Shown here in pieces: positions 1 to 13,087 of a stretch of 64,000 nucleotides of DNA. The translations under genes were made by a program, and so were the position numbers. Origin of the DNA: Chitinophagaceae bacterium (GTDB taxonomy: Bacteria; Bacteroidota; Bacteroidia; Chitinophagales; Chitinophagaceae). Under the pieces are notes generated by a model. It searched no databases, had not been told where the DNA came from, and was given only the letters and a program-made list of their open reading frames with translations. The stretch is taken from assembly GCA_024707305.1 (NCBI GenBank), contig JANPZZ010000013.1:62001-126000 (forward strand), read 5' to 3'. Each line of letters opens with the position of its first letter. The stretch's first letter is position 1.

Positions 1-3000
1 AGCCAGAATTCTGAAAAGCGATTGACACGAAACGCCGCATAATAACCGGAATCGTAAGGCACAATCCGCACGCTGCCCGGAGGAACCCATTGCCAGTTGG
101 TTCCCGTATTATCATCAACGGTTCCGTTCTCGTGGGCTTTCATATTATCGGTGTATTGCGAAATGCCCAGCGTATAGGCCGAAACAACCTTCGGGCAGTT
201 TGCACATCCATTCGCACTACGTAATTGTTCCACTTCTTTATCTGTAAAATAGAAGCGCACATCCACCGAATCAGAAAGGCGTACGAGCGATGATTGCACC
301 ACAATGTTGCGATCGAGGTAATAGGCATTGTTATAACTTCTTACATCATCTTTATTTAAATAAGCTTGCGCGGAAGTATTGCCTAAATCCTGTTGACGGG
401 GATGAATGGCTGCAACGACCTCATTGCCCTGTCGGAATTCGACCCAGTTATTTCCACTAACCGGCAGTTCAATTTTATCACCTGACGCCGCACTGGTTTC
501 AAATATTTTAGATTGAAGATCAAATATATGGATGTCGTCTACAGCAATACCTTCGCGGCTCACATAAGGATCCGATTTCATCACAAAACGAATACGCAGA
601 TTATTATAACCTGTTGGAAGCGGAATCGATGCTACGTGCCAGTTGGTATAATTTTGAACAGCCCACACGTGACCAGTACTGAAGTTTTTATCATACCAGT
701 TCTTGCCTTCCCCTCTGTTTCCCAGTATATTCCAGTTAATACCATCCGTTGAATATTCAACCCAGGCACCATCACAAAGTGCCGTTCCGCAATCTTCAAT
801 ATCTAACGCGGTGCTAAAGCTCAAAATTGGTGAAGTCATTCCTGAAATATCAAAACAGGGCGAATACAGGTAAGAATGTTCCAGGTCGTTGTAGTTGCCG
901 CTGAGTGTCGTCTTCCAGGCATTATTTCCACTTGCCGCAGTTTTTATTTTCACTGATGCGGGTGTACCAAATTCCCAGCTGCTGTTTTTGCCATCGGCAA
1001 ACCAATAATTTTCGCCGGTTTCAAAATCCTGCAGGTAAGGGAACTGGTTTATTACTGGCGAATTTTGCAACACAACACGTGCCGTATCATTATCCTGGAA
1101 ATCGTCCGTTGCAAGGCTTACCCACGTCTCCAGTTTATAGCTTCCAAAACCCGACATATTTGCGCCCTGATTGAATGTATATGTGATGGCTGTGTTTGCC
1201 GGGATGGCAGGAATTATTTCCGTCGTAATGTTTTGTCCGTTTACGCGATAGGAAACAGGTATGTTATTGATAACACCGTTCGCGCTGTTGCGAACGACAA
1301 CACGTACCGGGGTGCTTGTGTTCAGGCCACAGCTTGCTGTGATTGGATTTTCGATTGAAATTAACTGAATATCATCCGTTACATAATAAAGTCTAACATC
1401 ATCAATTGTATAACCGGAACCACTTTTCCTGTCGCTTGCGTTTAAGCGGCCCCATTGTCCCCATTTCACCTGGAAACTACTACTGAAATCCTGGCCATTT
1501 GCCTGCAAAAGATCGCTGACTTCGAGACTGGGGGTTTTTCGATATACGCCTGGTTCATTCCGATCAGCGTCCAGGTCATAGATCAACAACCAGGGATTTT
1601 GATCATTTCCCCTGACCCAAACTCTGTTTGCTGCATTGGCCTGCTGGCCGTGATGCATATACTGAAAGTCAAGCCGCACATCATGCGTAGCGGTGCTATA
1701 ATTTTTAAGATTAAAATTACCAGTGAGGGAGTCAACATTTCCATTTCCGGTATACCGTTCTACATCAAGCGTAATAGCCCTATCACCGGAATACGCATGG
1801 CCACTGGATACGAAACTTCGCAATCTTCCATTTGTTGTTGACCCTACAAAATCAAACTTATCTAAACCTTCCAATCCGGTTTGTCGCGTGGTGTGCGATT
1901 GAATTGGCATGTTTTCAAAATCTTCGACATATGGCAACAGCATTTCCGGATTTACTACCTGCTTTATCACAGCGGTGGCTGTATCGTTCCCTCTTTGGGG
2001 GTCATTCGGATGATCGACCCATGCCTTTAGAATATAAGTGCCCGGCGCTGCAAAGTTGGCTGTTACTGGAAAAGTATAGTTTACGGAACCGCCGGCGCCA
2101 AGAGTTATATTAGGAATCACTGAACTCACTACAGGACCATCATTCACCCGATACCCTACGGGTATAGGACCAGTAAAACTCACATCATCAATATTGCGAA
2201 CAAAGAATCGCACAGTAGTAGTGGCTGACAACTGACGGCTGGTTTCAAGCCTTCCTGAAGTTGCTGGTGCCGAAATCGACAGCGCCCGGAAGTCACCATT
2301 TGAAATCGATCCGGCACAAGTACCCGTTGCAGGGGTTCTGCTTATCGCAAGAGCACGAAGCCCAGCTTTACCGTTTATTCTCGCTCTAACTGTGACAAAA
2401 TATAGCGAGTCTCTATTGAGCCCTCCTATTGTATACGACAACCCGTTTGTTACGACGACCGACCTCATGTCCTCGCCCGAAGAAATCATTACTTCATAAT
2501 CGGTTGCGTCAGGTACCGCTGTCCAGTTAATCGCAATGTAGGTATCACATTGAACTGATGCAAGGGACACAACAGGCACGCCAATAATTACAAAATCTTC
2601 ACTCACCTTTTCAAGTGAAGTAGAGGGTTGAGTAACTCGAATTCTCGCAGCTTCCGACGATATCCCAGCAGGAATATGCCATAGATACTGTTTCAACGAT
2701 GGAGCGACCGAATTGGAAATCAGTTCCCAATTATTTCCATTGTCAATGGAATATTCAAGTCTTAGGTTACCATTTTGAGTACCCATCCAATCCCAGGATA
2801 CATACAGCGAGTCACTACCTGAAAACTTTTCACCACCCAGCGGATAGGTCAGATCCATTCCGTTCTCTAATATATCGTAAACAACAACATAGTCCTGGCT
2901 CGAAGTAATTCTGTGTCCTCTTACCTTCACCTGGTAGGCTCCAGGTTGAGGATTATTAATTACTACCTGTTCAATATTATTAATACGGTCCACCCCACGT

Positions 3001-4773
3001 GTGGCAGGCTGGGTAATATCAATTGGGTTAGTGTTCAATACATAGGGCAATATCGTTCCGCCGGGGCCGCTGACTTCCAGATCGAGATCATGCTGAAGGG
3101 TCTCTGCAGCAAGTGGCATGGCTGCCGGATCATTCCAATGCAACATAATTTTTAACTGACCAACTGGTTCGCCCGCAGGAATTATAATGCTATGTGATGT
3201 TTGTGCTCCTTGCGTGATCTGACCCTGAAAATAATTGGTTGCCTCCAGCATCTTTACAGATCGCAACAGATTCATCCAACCAAACCCATAGGTAAAGTCG
3301 GGTCCCTCCGCCCCAAGGTCAGTTGCACCATTACACAGTACGGCCTTCATCAGCGCGGCGGATGGGTTCAAGTTTCCGTTAAGTTGTTTATATCGCTCGT
3401 ATAATAACGCAAGTCCACCTGACACTGCAGGCGCAGCCATGCTGGTTCCGCTATTACGTCCGTAGGAATTGCTAATAACAGTAGAAGTAACACGTGTGCC
3501 CTGTGCTGTAATCTCCGGTTTTATCCTTCCATCTTTCACAGGCCCTTTACTGGAACCTGCAGCTATTTCTGTGGTTTCCCAGGTATTGCCGACGCTGATC
3601 GAATTCTTAGCCGACTGGTAGGCACCCAGAACATTTCCAAAACCATCGGGATAACTTCCGCAACTCATTAAACCACTATTGCCTGCTGCAAAAACATGCA
3701 TCAGAAACGGATACTGGTTCATCTGTTGATCTACCATTCGGGAATACAGATCATACACCCCGAAACTTTCGCAATCATCCACAATGTTGCCATAGGAATT
3801 ATTGGTAATCACCATTCCATAGTCAGCGATAAAAATTGGCGTATAAAATAATATATTTGAAAATATCTGCGCCACAAAACGGCTTCGATATGCAAACCCT
3901 TTATAGCGTTCGTCACGTATACCCGCACCCGCAATCGTTCCCATAACATGAATACCATGAGGGCCGGAAGTTGCCGACGAATGATTATATGCACGACCAA
4001 TAAGATCTATATGCTGCGTAGGAGTGCCGTCGTCCCCCACTCCTATTACAACTCCCTCACCAGTAAGACCTCGCCCACCTGAAATAGTTGATTGTAACAC
4101 ATTCCCCCGCCCATTCGCACGACTTTTATCGTTCAACGGCTGATCTTTGGCTGGTGCCGCCTGCAGAAATTCCACAAATGAAAGCGTTGCGACTCTCTGT
4201 ATCTCATTGCCCTTAACAACAACAGATATAATTCTATTTGCAGGAAAATCAGACGCCCCAGTCCTGATATTAAGCTTCTTGAGTTCCTCTTTTACCTCCT
4301 GATGCGTAAATCCCGCTGGATAAGCAAACCATAATTCAACGTAGTCTTCACCTCTTTTTTGCCCAATCGGGAACACGTCCTTTTGCGAGTCGTGGCTCCA
4401 TCTTTTGACTGGGAGACAACTCCACTACAGCCCTTGCTCCGGTACGTTTCAATACGTCGGCAGATAATGCGCCCCGAACAATTGCAGTATACGCATTCCC
4501 CGAAACATATTCCTGCAACTCCACACCCGCCTTGCGCAATTGTTCACGCCGCGATTGATCTGGCATTGTTTCAAACTGCACCAACACGAGAGCCTTGTTG
4601 CCTGACCGGGTCAGGCTGCGGTCAAGTGATTTTATTTTGGAGGAAGAAATATTCGCAGTGGGTTCTATTGTACCCGATTGTAACCGGATCTGGTATTTGC
4701 GGTCATTCTGGCCAAACGATGTAGCAACTAAAAACAAGAAGACAATAAGCAGTAGGGTTCCTGGCGATTTCAT
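1..4773 (-). CDS. Secreted S8 (subtilisin-like) serine peptidase with C-terminal repeat/Fn3-like region; 3' end outside window; frameshifted near 4355-4360
   Basis: Signal peptide MKSPGTLLLIVFLFLVATSFGQ from 4773. After one base is removed from the T6 run at 4355-4360, the minus frame stays open to base 1. Catalytic motifs: VGDDGTPTQHID, GPHGIHVMGTIAG, NSGTSMAAPAVSGG. The sequence ends in NRFSEFWL, typical just before a T9SS CTD. The ORF track shows only the 152-aa N-terminal piece. Confidence 0.88.
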
Positions 4774-4869
4774 AGTGACTGGGCTTACAGGGATAAACGT
4801 ATCCAATAACGTCAGAACCCTTCTTTTCTGATTAATGGCAACGACATTTTTTGGAAATAATACGCGCGA

Positions 4870-7800
4870 TTAGCTGGTCACTTTGCCAAAGCAATAACGA
4901 TGCATGGACTGTAAAAACTGATGGAGTGATTCCATCGACTTAACAGGCTGAATTACAAGCAGAAACAGTTTACCAGTTTGTTTCAGTTTTGCCTTATTCG
5001 TTTCCGTTTGCACAAAGGAAAGAATGCGCGTAAAGAGGTCCGCTTCGAAATAAGGCGAATCGGGGCGGTTGATGAAGAAACAACGGACTGTATCATCTTT
5101 GAGTGACATCTTCTCAAATCCGAGTTCCACAGCCAGTTTGCGGCATCGTACGGTCATGAAGAGGCCATCCACCTGTGGAGGAATGGCGCCAAAGCGATCG
5201 ATCATTTCATCACGCAAATCGAGAAGCTCCTGCTCAGTTTCGCAATTATCCAATCGTTGGTAAAGACTGAGACGTTCAGTGATACTTTCAACGTAGGAAT
5301 CAGGAATCAATATTTCAAGATCAGTATCAATGGTACAATCCTGAACAAAATCGTCCTGCTTATGTATCTCTTCTTTGAAGAGTTCTTTAAACTCGGTACG
5401 TTTCAGTTCGCGGATGGCTTCCTCCAGGATCTTCTGATACATTTCAAAACCAATTTCCGCCATGAAGCCGCTTTGTTCACCACCCAACAGGTTACCGGCG
5501 CCACGAATATCCAGGTCGCGCATGGCAATCTGGAAACCGCTGCCCAGTTCACTGTGTTGTTCCAGGGTTTGTAAACGTTTACGCGAATCGGCAGGCAATG
5601 TGCTCATGGGCGGCGCCAGCAAATAACAAAATGCTTTCTTGTTGCTGCGGCCAACACGCCCGCGCAACTGGTGCAAATCGCTCAATCCAAACTGATGCGC
5701 GTTGTTGACGATGATCGTATTCACATTCGGGATATCAACACCACTTTCCACGATATTGGTACAAACAAGCACATCATATCGACGGTCAATGAAATCAAAA
5801 ATTCTTTCCTCCAGCACATGTCCTTCCATTTGGCCATGTGCATAGCCAATGCTTAAATCAGGACAAAGTCCCTGTATAATCGCCGACATTTCGGCGAGGC
5901 CGGCAATGCGATTGTAGATAAAGAAAACCTGACCACCACGTTCTGTTTCATAATAAATCGCGTCACGGATAAAATCTTCATTGTACACCTGCACTTCCGT
6001 TTGGATCGGCTGTCTGTTTGGCGGTGGTGTATTCATAATGCTCAGGTCACGCGCGCCCATGAGACTAAACTGAAGGGTTCGTGGAATAGGTGTTGCCGTA
6101 AGTGTAAGACAATCCACCGTGGTGCGAAGCGTTTTGATTTTTTCTTTGTGTGCCACACCAAATTTCTGCTCTTCATCCACCACCAGCAAACCGAGGTCTT
6201 TAAACTTTACATCTTTTCCTAACAATCCATGCGTACCAACAAGAATATCAATCTTTCCTTCTTCGAGTTTTTTTAGTGTCTCTTTTTTCTCTTTTGAAGA
6301 TTTGAACCGGTTGATATAATCCACCGTTACGGGGAAATCGCGCAATCGCTCGCTAAATGTTTTATAATGCTGAAAGGCAAGGATTGTCGTTGGCACCAAC
6401 ACGGCTGCCTGTTTTCCATCCACACAGGTCTTAAATGCGGCACGCACGGCCACTTCTGTTTTTCCAAAGCCTACGTCACCACAAACCAGCCTGTCCATCG
6501 GCGACGGCGACTCCATATCTTTTTTCACATCAGCTGTAGCCTTGCTCTGGTCAGGTGTGTCTTCATAAATAAACGAAGCTTCCAGCTCAGTCTGCAGGTA
6601 ATTATCGGGTGAATGCGCAAATCCCTGCTGTGCTTTTCGGGCTGCGTATAGTTTAATCAGGTCGAAGGCAATTTCCTTTACCTTTGTTTTTGTCTTCTCT
6701 TTGAGTTTATTCCATACATCACTTCCAAGTTTATTCACCTTCGGAACGGATCCTTCTTTCCCTGTATATTTTGCAATCTTGTGAAGCGAGTTGATGTTTA
6801 CATACAGGATGTCGCTGTCTTTGTAGATGATGCGAACGGCTTCCTGCAACTTCCCATTCACTTCCATTTTTTGAAGGCCGCTGTAAACCCCTACACCATG
6901 ATCGATATGCGTTACATAATCACCGGGCTGCAGTTCGCGCAGCGTACGCAGTGTAAGCGCTTTATTTTTGTTGTACGCCTGTTTTACACGGTATTTATGA
7001 TATCGTTGAAAAACCTGGTGATCGGTATAACAAACCAGTTTTAAATCTTCATCAACAAAACCTTCGTGGATAGAGGTGTTGATGGGATTGAAAACAAGTT
7101 CAGCTTTCAGGTCATCAAAGATGGTTTGCAACCTTTCCAGTTGACGCGGATTCTCTGCAAACAGGCATATCTGGAACCCTTTTGTTTCCCACGATTTCAG
7201 ATCGCGAATCAACAGGTCAAATTGCCGGTTGAATGCTGGTTGTTCTTTTGTATGGAAAGCAATTTCCAGCGCCGCTCCGCCGTCGGGAAGGTCTGCTCCC
7301 TGGCCCCATACCACCAGGTGGCGATTCATTATAGCGGCATCAAAAGTATCGGCATCCAAAAAATCAGCAATCGATACTTTTTTCTTCAACAACCTGTCTT
7401 CATCCTCGCCTGTATTCACAAACCCCTTCGTTTTACCGGTTGCCGTTGGCGTATTTCTTAAGTCTTCCTGTAAACGAATAAATGCTTCCACATCTTCCAC
7501 CGTTTCCTGTATCCGCTCCCTGCAAAAAGCAGGGTCTTCCATCCAGACCACCGTGTTTTCCGGAAGAAATTCAAACAGGGAAACACGTTTTTCATCTTCA
7601 AATTGCGTATCCACATTCGGGATGATCGAAACCTGTAAAAGTTTGCGTTCACTTAATTGCGTTTCCGGATCAACAATACGAATAGAATCCACATCATTGC
7701 CAAATAACTCGATACGATATGGTTTATCGTTTCCAAAAAGAATAAATATCAACGATGCCTCCACGCAATGCAAACTGACCGGGCTCATAAACAAAATCGG

Positions 7801-8326
7801 TGCGTTCAAATCCGTAATCAGCCAGTTTAATCAGCAACTGCGCCAGGTCCAGTACATCTCCCGATTTTATATGTATAATGTTTTTGGAAAGCCTGTCGGC
7901 CACCACCACTTTTTCCATGAGTGCTTCCGGATACGTAATGAGCACTTTTTTGTTACCGCCGCCTGCAATACGCGTCAAAGCTTCCGTACGCAACATCACG
8001 TGCGACGAATGCAGCAACCTGAAATTTTTCCTGTTCTTAAAAGAAGAAGGAAAATAAAATACATCAAGTGCGCCGGTAATATTTTCTATGGAGTTGTGAA
8101 AGTAGGCGGCTTCTTCAGCGTCGTTCAGCACTACAACATGATTTTGTTGGGCAGCCGACTCATGTGTATATGCCGCGGCGAATGTAAACGCGGGGCTACT
8201 GCCATACAATCCTGAAAGTTGTACCTGTTGCGGCTGGGCATAACTCACCCTGTCCACCAGCTGAAACAGGCGGGGGTTCGATTGGTACCGCTTCAACAGT
8301 TCATTGATCATAATTCCGCGTGGCAA
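4870..8326 (-). CDS. mfd: Transcription-repair coupling factor Mfd (split by frameshift at about 7735-7739)
   Basis: ORFs 7724..8326 and 4870..7809 join as ...[30 protein letters not shown]... if A5 at 7735-7739 is A4. Helicase motifs [44 protein letters not shown]. Confidence 0.95.
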
Positions 8327-8339
8327 AGATAGGGAGAAT

Positions 8340-8510
8340 CGGGGATCGATAGTCGATGATCGATAGCCGATGATCGAGTATTGTGTTCACGAAAAATGTC
8401 CGGTGTAAATGACATACATCCAATGAGAGATTGACGGAATCCATCAATAGACATATGCATCTTCACCGGACATTCAATATCGATCATCCCTCGATCATCG
8501 AACATCGCTC
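8340..8510. repeat. Nested inverted-repeat element with GATGATC heptads as outer arms
   Basis: Outer CGATGATCGAG (8368-8378) / CTCGATCATCG (8490-8500); inner AATGTCCGGTG (8395-8405) / CACCGGACATT (8464-8474). Confidence 0.75.
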
Positions 8511-8512
8511 TT

Positions 8513-8824
8513 CTACTGCTGCAAAGCAATTTCGCCAAGGTCAGTTGGTTCGCCATCGCGAACTTCAACGTTGTCGAAAGTCACATCTTTGTAAGGTTCT
8601 TTTGCATCAATGATCACCTTATAGGTTCCAGGTGCTGCGGGAAGACTAAATGCACCAGAAGTTACATTTGTTTTCAATGAATCTGTGCCATTGATGGCCC
8701 AAACTAATTCAACACTATCGCCGGGAGTTACTTTACCGACAATACCTGTTTCTCTGCCACTGAACGCCACAAGACCTAATGCAAAGGCAGCAGCCATACT
8801 AATTGAAAGGAGTTTTCTTTTCAT
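8513..8824 (-). CDS. Small secreted protein with carboxypeptidase-regulatory-like (beta-sandwich) domain
   Basis: Signal peptide MKRKLLSISMAAAFALGLVAFS; ...SGAFSLPAAPGTYKVIIDAKEPYKDVTFDNVEVRDG pattern. Confidence 0.6.
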   Translation of the reverse strand: MKRKLLSISMAAAFALGLVAFSGRETGIVGKVTPGDSVELVWAINGTDSLKTNVTSGAFSLPAAPGTYKVIIDAKEPYKDVTFDNVEVRDGEPTDLGEIALQQ

Positions 8825-9144
8825 AAGAAAAAATTTAGAACATGAAATAATAGATACCAGTAGTATGGTCTTTTCGGTGTGTAAGCAGTTTCATTTATCC
8901 AACTACTGTGCCAATCACTTTTTTATGTGGAAAACTCGGCTTACTTTAGGATCGATGTCCGATGGTCGTTGGTCGGTGAACGATGTCGTATGGACGCGTA
9001 CGAATCGACAAAAGCTATATGTTGCAAAAGAGAATATATAATTTATTTACCTTTTGTTAAAGGAGACTTAACTCTCGAAAAAATTCGGTTCATCGGCATC
9101 GAAAAACAGTCATCGAACATCGAATCACACAAAACCTGCTTACC

Positions 9145-9919
9145 ATGGCTCTTCAACCCTGGCGTACCGGAAAAGTTATTCGAATTGTACAGGAAACGCC
9201 CTCTACGCGGCGGTACTGGATACAGATTCCTGAGCTCGATCGGTTCGATTTTCAACCGGGGCAGTTCGTGACACTCGACCTGCCGATTCATGAAAAGCCA
9301 AATAAACGCTGGCGTAGTTACTCCATCGCCAGTTGGCCCGATGGAACCAATGTATTCGAACTCGTAATCGTTTTGCTGGAAGGTGGGCTGGGCACCACCT
9401 GGCTTTTTAACAATGTTGTAGAAGGCTCCGAACTGATTCTCCGTGGGCCGCAGGGCGTATTTACACTTCCCGACCCTATCGACCGCGACCTGTTTTTTAT
9501 CTGTACAGGCACTGGCGTGGCGCCTTTCAGAAGCATGGCGCATCATATTCTCAACAACAACATTCCCCATCAGAATATTTACCTTCTCTTTGGCTGCCGC
9601 AAATTCGGAGATGCCCTGTATGCACCTGAACTAAAAGAATTAAGTAGGAATATCCCCAGCTTTCGTTATATCCCAACTTACTCGCGTGAAGTACCCGGAA
9701 ACTACGACCACCTCGTACGAATCGGTTATGTACACCAGGCGTATGAAGAAATCTGCCTGTCGAAAGCGACAATAGATCCCGAAAATCGGGAGCAGAAAAA
9801 AATTATCGCCGGCTTATTTCTATTTATGCGGTTGGAAAAATATGATTGATGAAGCCAAACAACGTATCCAGGCATTAGGCTACGATAGAAAATCCATTCA
9901 TCAGGAGTTGTACGGTTAA
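9145..9919 (+). CDS. FAD/NAD(P)-binding oxidoreductase (ferredoxin-NADP reductase-like); frameshift at 9796-9802
   Basis: RSYSIAS, GPQGVFTL, FICTGTGVAPFRSM motifs. Correcting A7 to A6 gives ...REQKKLSPAYFYLCGWKNMIDEAKQRIQALGYDRKSIHQELYG*, ending at 9919. Confidence 0.82.
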
Positions 9920-9924
9920 AAGAA

Positions 9925-9957
9925 AAAAGCGCTTCAACTACGTTGAAGCGCTTTTTC
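9925..9957. terminator. Bidirectional Rho-independent terminator
   Basis: AAAGCGCTTCAAC-TAC-GTTGAAGCGCTTT perfect stem flanked by A and T runs, between convergent genes. Confidence 0.88.
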
Positions 9958-9980
9958 TTTGCTGTGATAAATTGCGTTAA

Positions 9981-11447
9981 TTATAGCGATGACTGTACGA
10001 GCGAAATAATGTTTTCAATTGGAATTCGTTCCTGTTCCATACTATCCCGATAACGGATGGTTACAGTCTGGTCTTCTTTTGTCTGATGATCAACCGTAAT
10101 GCAGAATGGCGTTCCCAATGCATCCATACGACGGTAGCGTTTACCAATTGTATCTTTCTCTTCGTAGAAACAACGGAAATGAGGACGGCATTTGCTCATG
10201 ATCTCTTCTGCAATCTCAGGCAATCCATCTTTTTTGGTAAGCGGGAAAACAGCCAGTTTCACAGGAGCCAGTTTTGCCGGGAGTTTTAATACTACACGGC
10301 TATCTTGTTTATCAGCGGTGCTCAAATCCTGCTCTTCGTAAGCCTGGCTCAATACGGCGAGGAACATTCGATCCAAACCAATGGAGGTTTCAATTACATA
10401 AGGAACATAATTGCCATAAGGTTTGCCAGTTTCAGGATTGTTATCATTATCAAAATACTGTTGCTTTTTACGGCTGTATTTTTCATGCTGGCTCAGATCG
10501 AAATCCGTGCGTGAGTGAATGCCTTCCAGTTCTTTGAATCCGATCGGGAATTCAAACTCAATGTCGCAGGCAGCATCAGCGTAGTGTGCAAGTTTAACAT
10601 GATCGTGATAGCGATATTTTTCTGCCGGCATACCCAGGCTCAGGTGCCATTTCAATCTTTTTCTTTTTTCCAGTGCTCATACCATTCTTTCTGTGTGCCA
10701 GGGCGAATAAAGAATTGCATTTCCATTTGTTCAAATTCGCGCATGCGGAAGATGAACTGGCGGGCAACAATCTCGTTCCGGAAGGCTTTACCTACCTGCG
10801 CAATGCCAAAAGGGATGCGCATCCTTCCTGTTTTTTGCACATTCAGGAAGTTCACAAAAATACCCTGGGCCGTTTCCGGACGCAGGTACACTTTGTTATC
10901 CTCATCATCAGAAGAAGCTGTTGAACCGAATTCGGTAGCAAACATCAGGTTGAACTGACGGATATCTGTCCAGTTAACAGTACCGCTGATAGCACATTTT
11001 ATTTTGTTTGATTCGATGAGCGTTTTCAATCCGGCAAAATCATCCTTTGCCAGCAGCGCATCCATTGATGCCAGCAATTCGTCTGCTTCTTTTTCTTTGC
11101 CTTCTTCTTTCAACGCCTCGGCATGCGCTTCAATCAAATGATCTACGCGATAGCGCTTTTTACTATCCTTATTGTCAATCATCGGGTCGTTGAAATTATC
11201 CACGTGACCAGACGCTTTCCAGGTAGTTGGGTGCATGAAAATTGCGGCGTCAATACCCACAATATTATCCTGCAACTGTGTCATGCTTTTCCACCAGTAG
11301 TCGCGAATATTTTTTCAATTCGCTCCCCATCTGGCCATAATCATACACGGCCTGCAGCCCGTCATAGATTTCACTGCTCGGAAAAATAAATCCATACTCT
11401 TTACAATGCGAAATAATCGCCTGAAGCTTGTTACTATCGTTTGCCAT
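9981..11447 (-). CDS. glyS: Glycyl-tRNA synthetase (three fragments because of frameshifts)
   Basis: ORFs 11265-11492, 10652-11284 and 9981-10655 together cover a class II GlyRS (YDYGQMGSEL, RPETAQGIFVNF, GKAFRNEI, YVIETSIGLDRM). Homopolymer breaks at 11310-11315 and 10657-10670. Confidence 0.93.
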
Positions 11448-11479
11448 AGTTGGCAAAATTAAGGAATGTGACGGGAGAT

Positions 11480-11680
11480 CGGCAAACGGCAAGCGGCAAA
11501 CGTGAAAGAACTAAGGTCTGTGTTTAAATCTGCGTAAATCTGTGTTTAAATCTGTGTGAATCTGTGTGAAATCCCTCCAGGTTACAAGCTCTCCCACAGA
11601 TTTACACAGATTTAAACACAGATTTAAACAGATCTTGTTCGTTGCCGTTTGCCGCTTGCCGCTTGCCGTTTGCCGATTCA
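11480..11680. repeat. Nested inverted composite repeat: GGCAAAC heptads outside, AAATCTGTGTTT repeats inside
   Basis: Outer GGCAAACGGCAAGCGGCAAACG (11481-11502) versus CGTTGCCGTTTGCCGCTTGCCG... (about 11640-11675). Inner arms 11529-11566 / 11595-11632 pair at 35 of 38 positions by eye. Confidence 0.85.
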
Positions 11681-12626
11681 CGCGTCACGACTCTTCGCTA
11701 CCGGTTGTTCCTGCAAATCCGCGCGTGACTCCAGTTCAACCTGGTCTACCCAGACTGCATATTGGTTGGGGTAAATATGGGCGCCCTGATGGACTGCAAA
11801 TGCGCGGGTAAAAAGAGGCGCCGAAGTATAGTATGATCGCTGAATAATACACCCACATCAGGATTACAATAACAGATCCGGCGGCACCATAAACTGATGA
11901 AAGGCGGCTTTGGCCCAAATAGTAGCTGATTACAAATTTACCTGCCATAAACAGCAGGGCTGTAGCAATGGCTCCTGCCCGCACATGTCGCCATTCGATT
12001 TTTGCGTCGGGCAGCACTTTAAAGATGAGTCCGAAAAGAAGCGAAGTAACCAGGAATGTAAGCACAAGGTTAAAAATATATACCAGTATCACTTCAGTTT
12101 CAGGAAAGGCCCGTGTAAGTTGATTGATAAATGCATCCATCAACCCATTTACCAGTAAGGATACCAGCATTAGAAATCCGAGCGTAATAATGATAGAAAA
12201 CGACAGCAGGCGATTCAGCACCATTTTCAACAATCCTCTCCCCTTTCGCGGCTTTGCTTTTAACTGCCAGATCTGGTTCACGCTATCCTGTATCTCCGCA
12301 AAAACCTGGGTACTACCCCAAATCAGCGTTGCGAGGCCAATAATCGTTGCAAAGCGACTTTCGGAAGAAAGTGTAGCATTACGAATGGTTTCCTGTATCT
12401 GCAGGGCTGCATCCGAACCCACAAGGGAAGTGATTTGCCCATAAACTGTTCCCTCCACCGCCTGCTGGCCCCAGAATAAATCACTCACCCAGATGATAAT
12501 GATGATAAGCCCCGGCAATGAAAATACCGTATGGTATGCCAGCGCAGCACTGAGTTTCATTGAACGGCCGTCCAGGAAAATTTGTACCGAATCACGGAGT
12601 ATATGCCAGGCTTTACGAAAAGACAT
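11678..12626 (-). CDS. YihY/BrkB family inner-membrane protein; C-terminal frameshift at 11810-11814
   Basis: Multiple TM segments, FGLIFKVLPDAKIEWRHVRAGA. Correcting A5 to A4 gives ...LYFGASFTRAFAVHQGAHIYPNQYAVWVDQVELESRADLQEQPVAKSRDA*, with stop at 11678. Confidence 0.85.
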
Positions 12627-12668
12627 GTTTTTATATTAAAAAAACTATGCCAGACCTCGCGAGCACCA

Positions 12669-12997
12669 CTAGGGGCGCAATTTCTCATTGTTCTGGTGCC
12701 TGTCTTTATCGCGGATATTCTTTTATCAAAATTCTTCTCGAGTGCTTCGGTCAGGTTAATGCCGGTTTGATTTGCCAGGCAGATCAACACCCACAAAACA
12801 TCAGCCATCTCATCACCGAGGTCTTTGTCACGGTCCGATTCCTTTTCAGACTGATCACCATACCGGCGGGCCATAATCCGGGCGAGCTCGCCCACTTCTT
12901 CAGTCAGGATCGCCATATTGGTGAGTTCGCTGAAGTAGCGGACACCCACTGTGCGGATCCATTGATCCACCTGCTGCTGCGCCATTTCAAGAGTCAT
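12669..12997 (-). CDS. MazG-like nucleotide pyrophosphohydrolase
   Basis: LTEEVGELARIMARRYGDQ...DLGDEMADVLWVLICLAN. With one base added near 12721-12724 it ends ...EKNFDKKNIRDKDRHQNNEKLRP*. Confidence 0.85.
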
Positions 12998-13087
12998 AAC
13001 AAATTTTTACAATTCATTTGCAATATAGCACGAATCGACCCGTTATTCCCTGCCACGCCAACGTGGAACTAAAACCCGATACCAGAA

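Noticed and set aside
1065-2113. Plus-strand ORFs at 905-3404
   Set aside because: Antisense to the continuous S8 peptidase frame, which the ORF track omits because it runs off the window edge.
7229-8215. 328-aa plus-strand ORF
   Set aside because: Antisense to mfd, with no family resemblance and biased composition.
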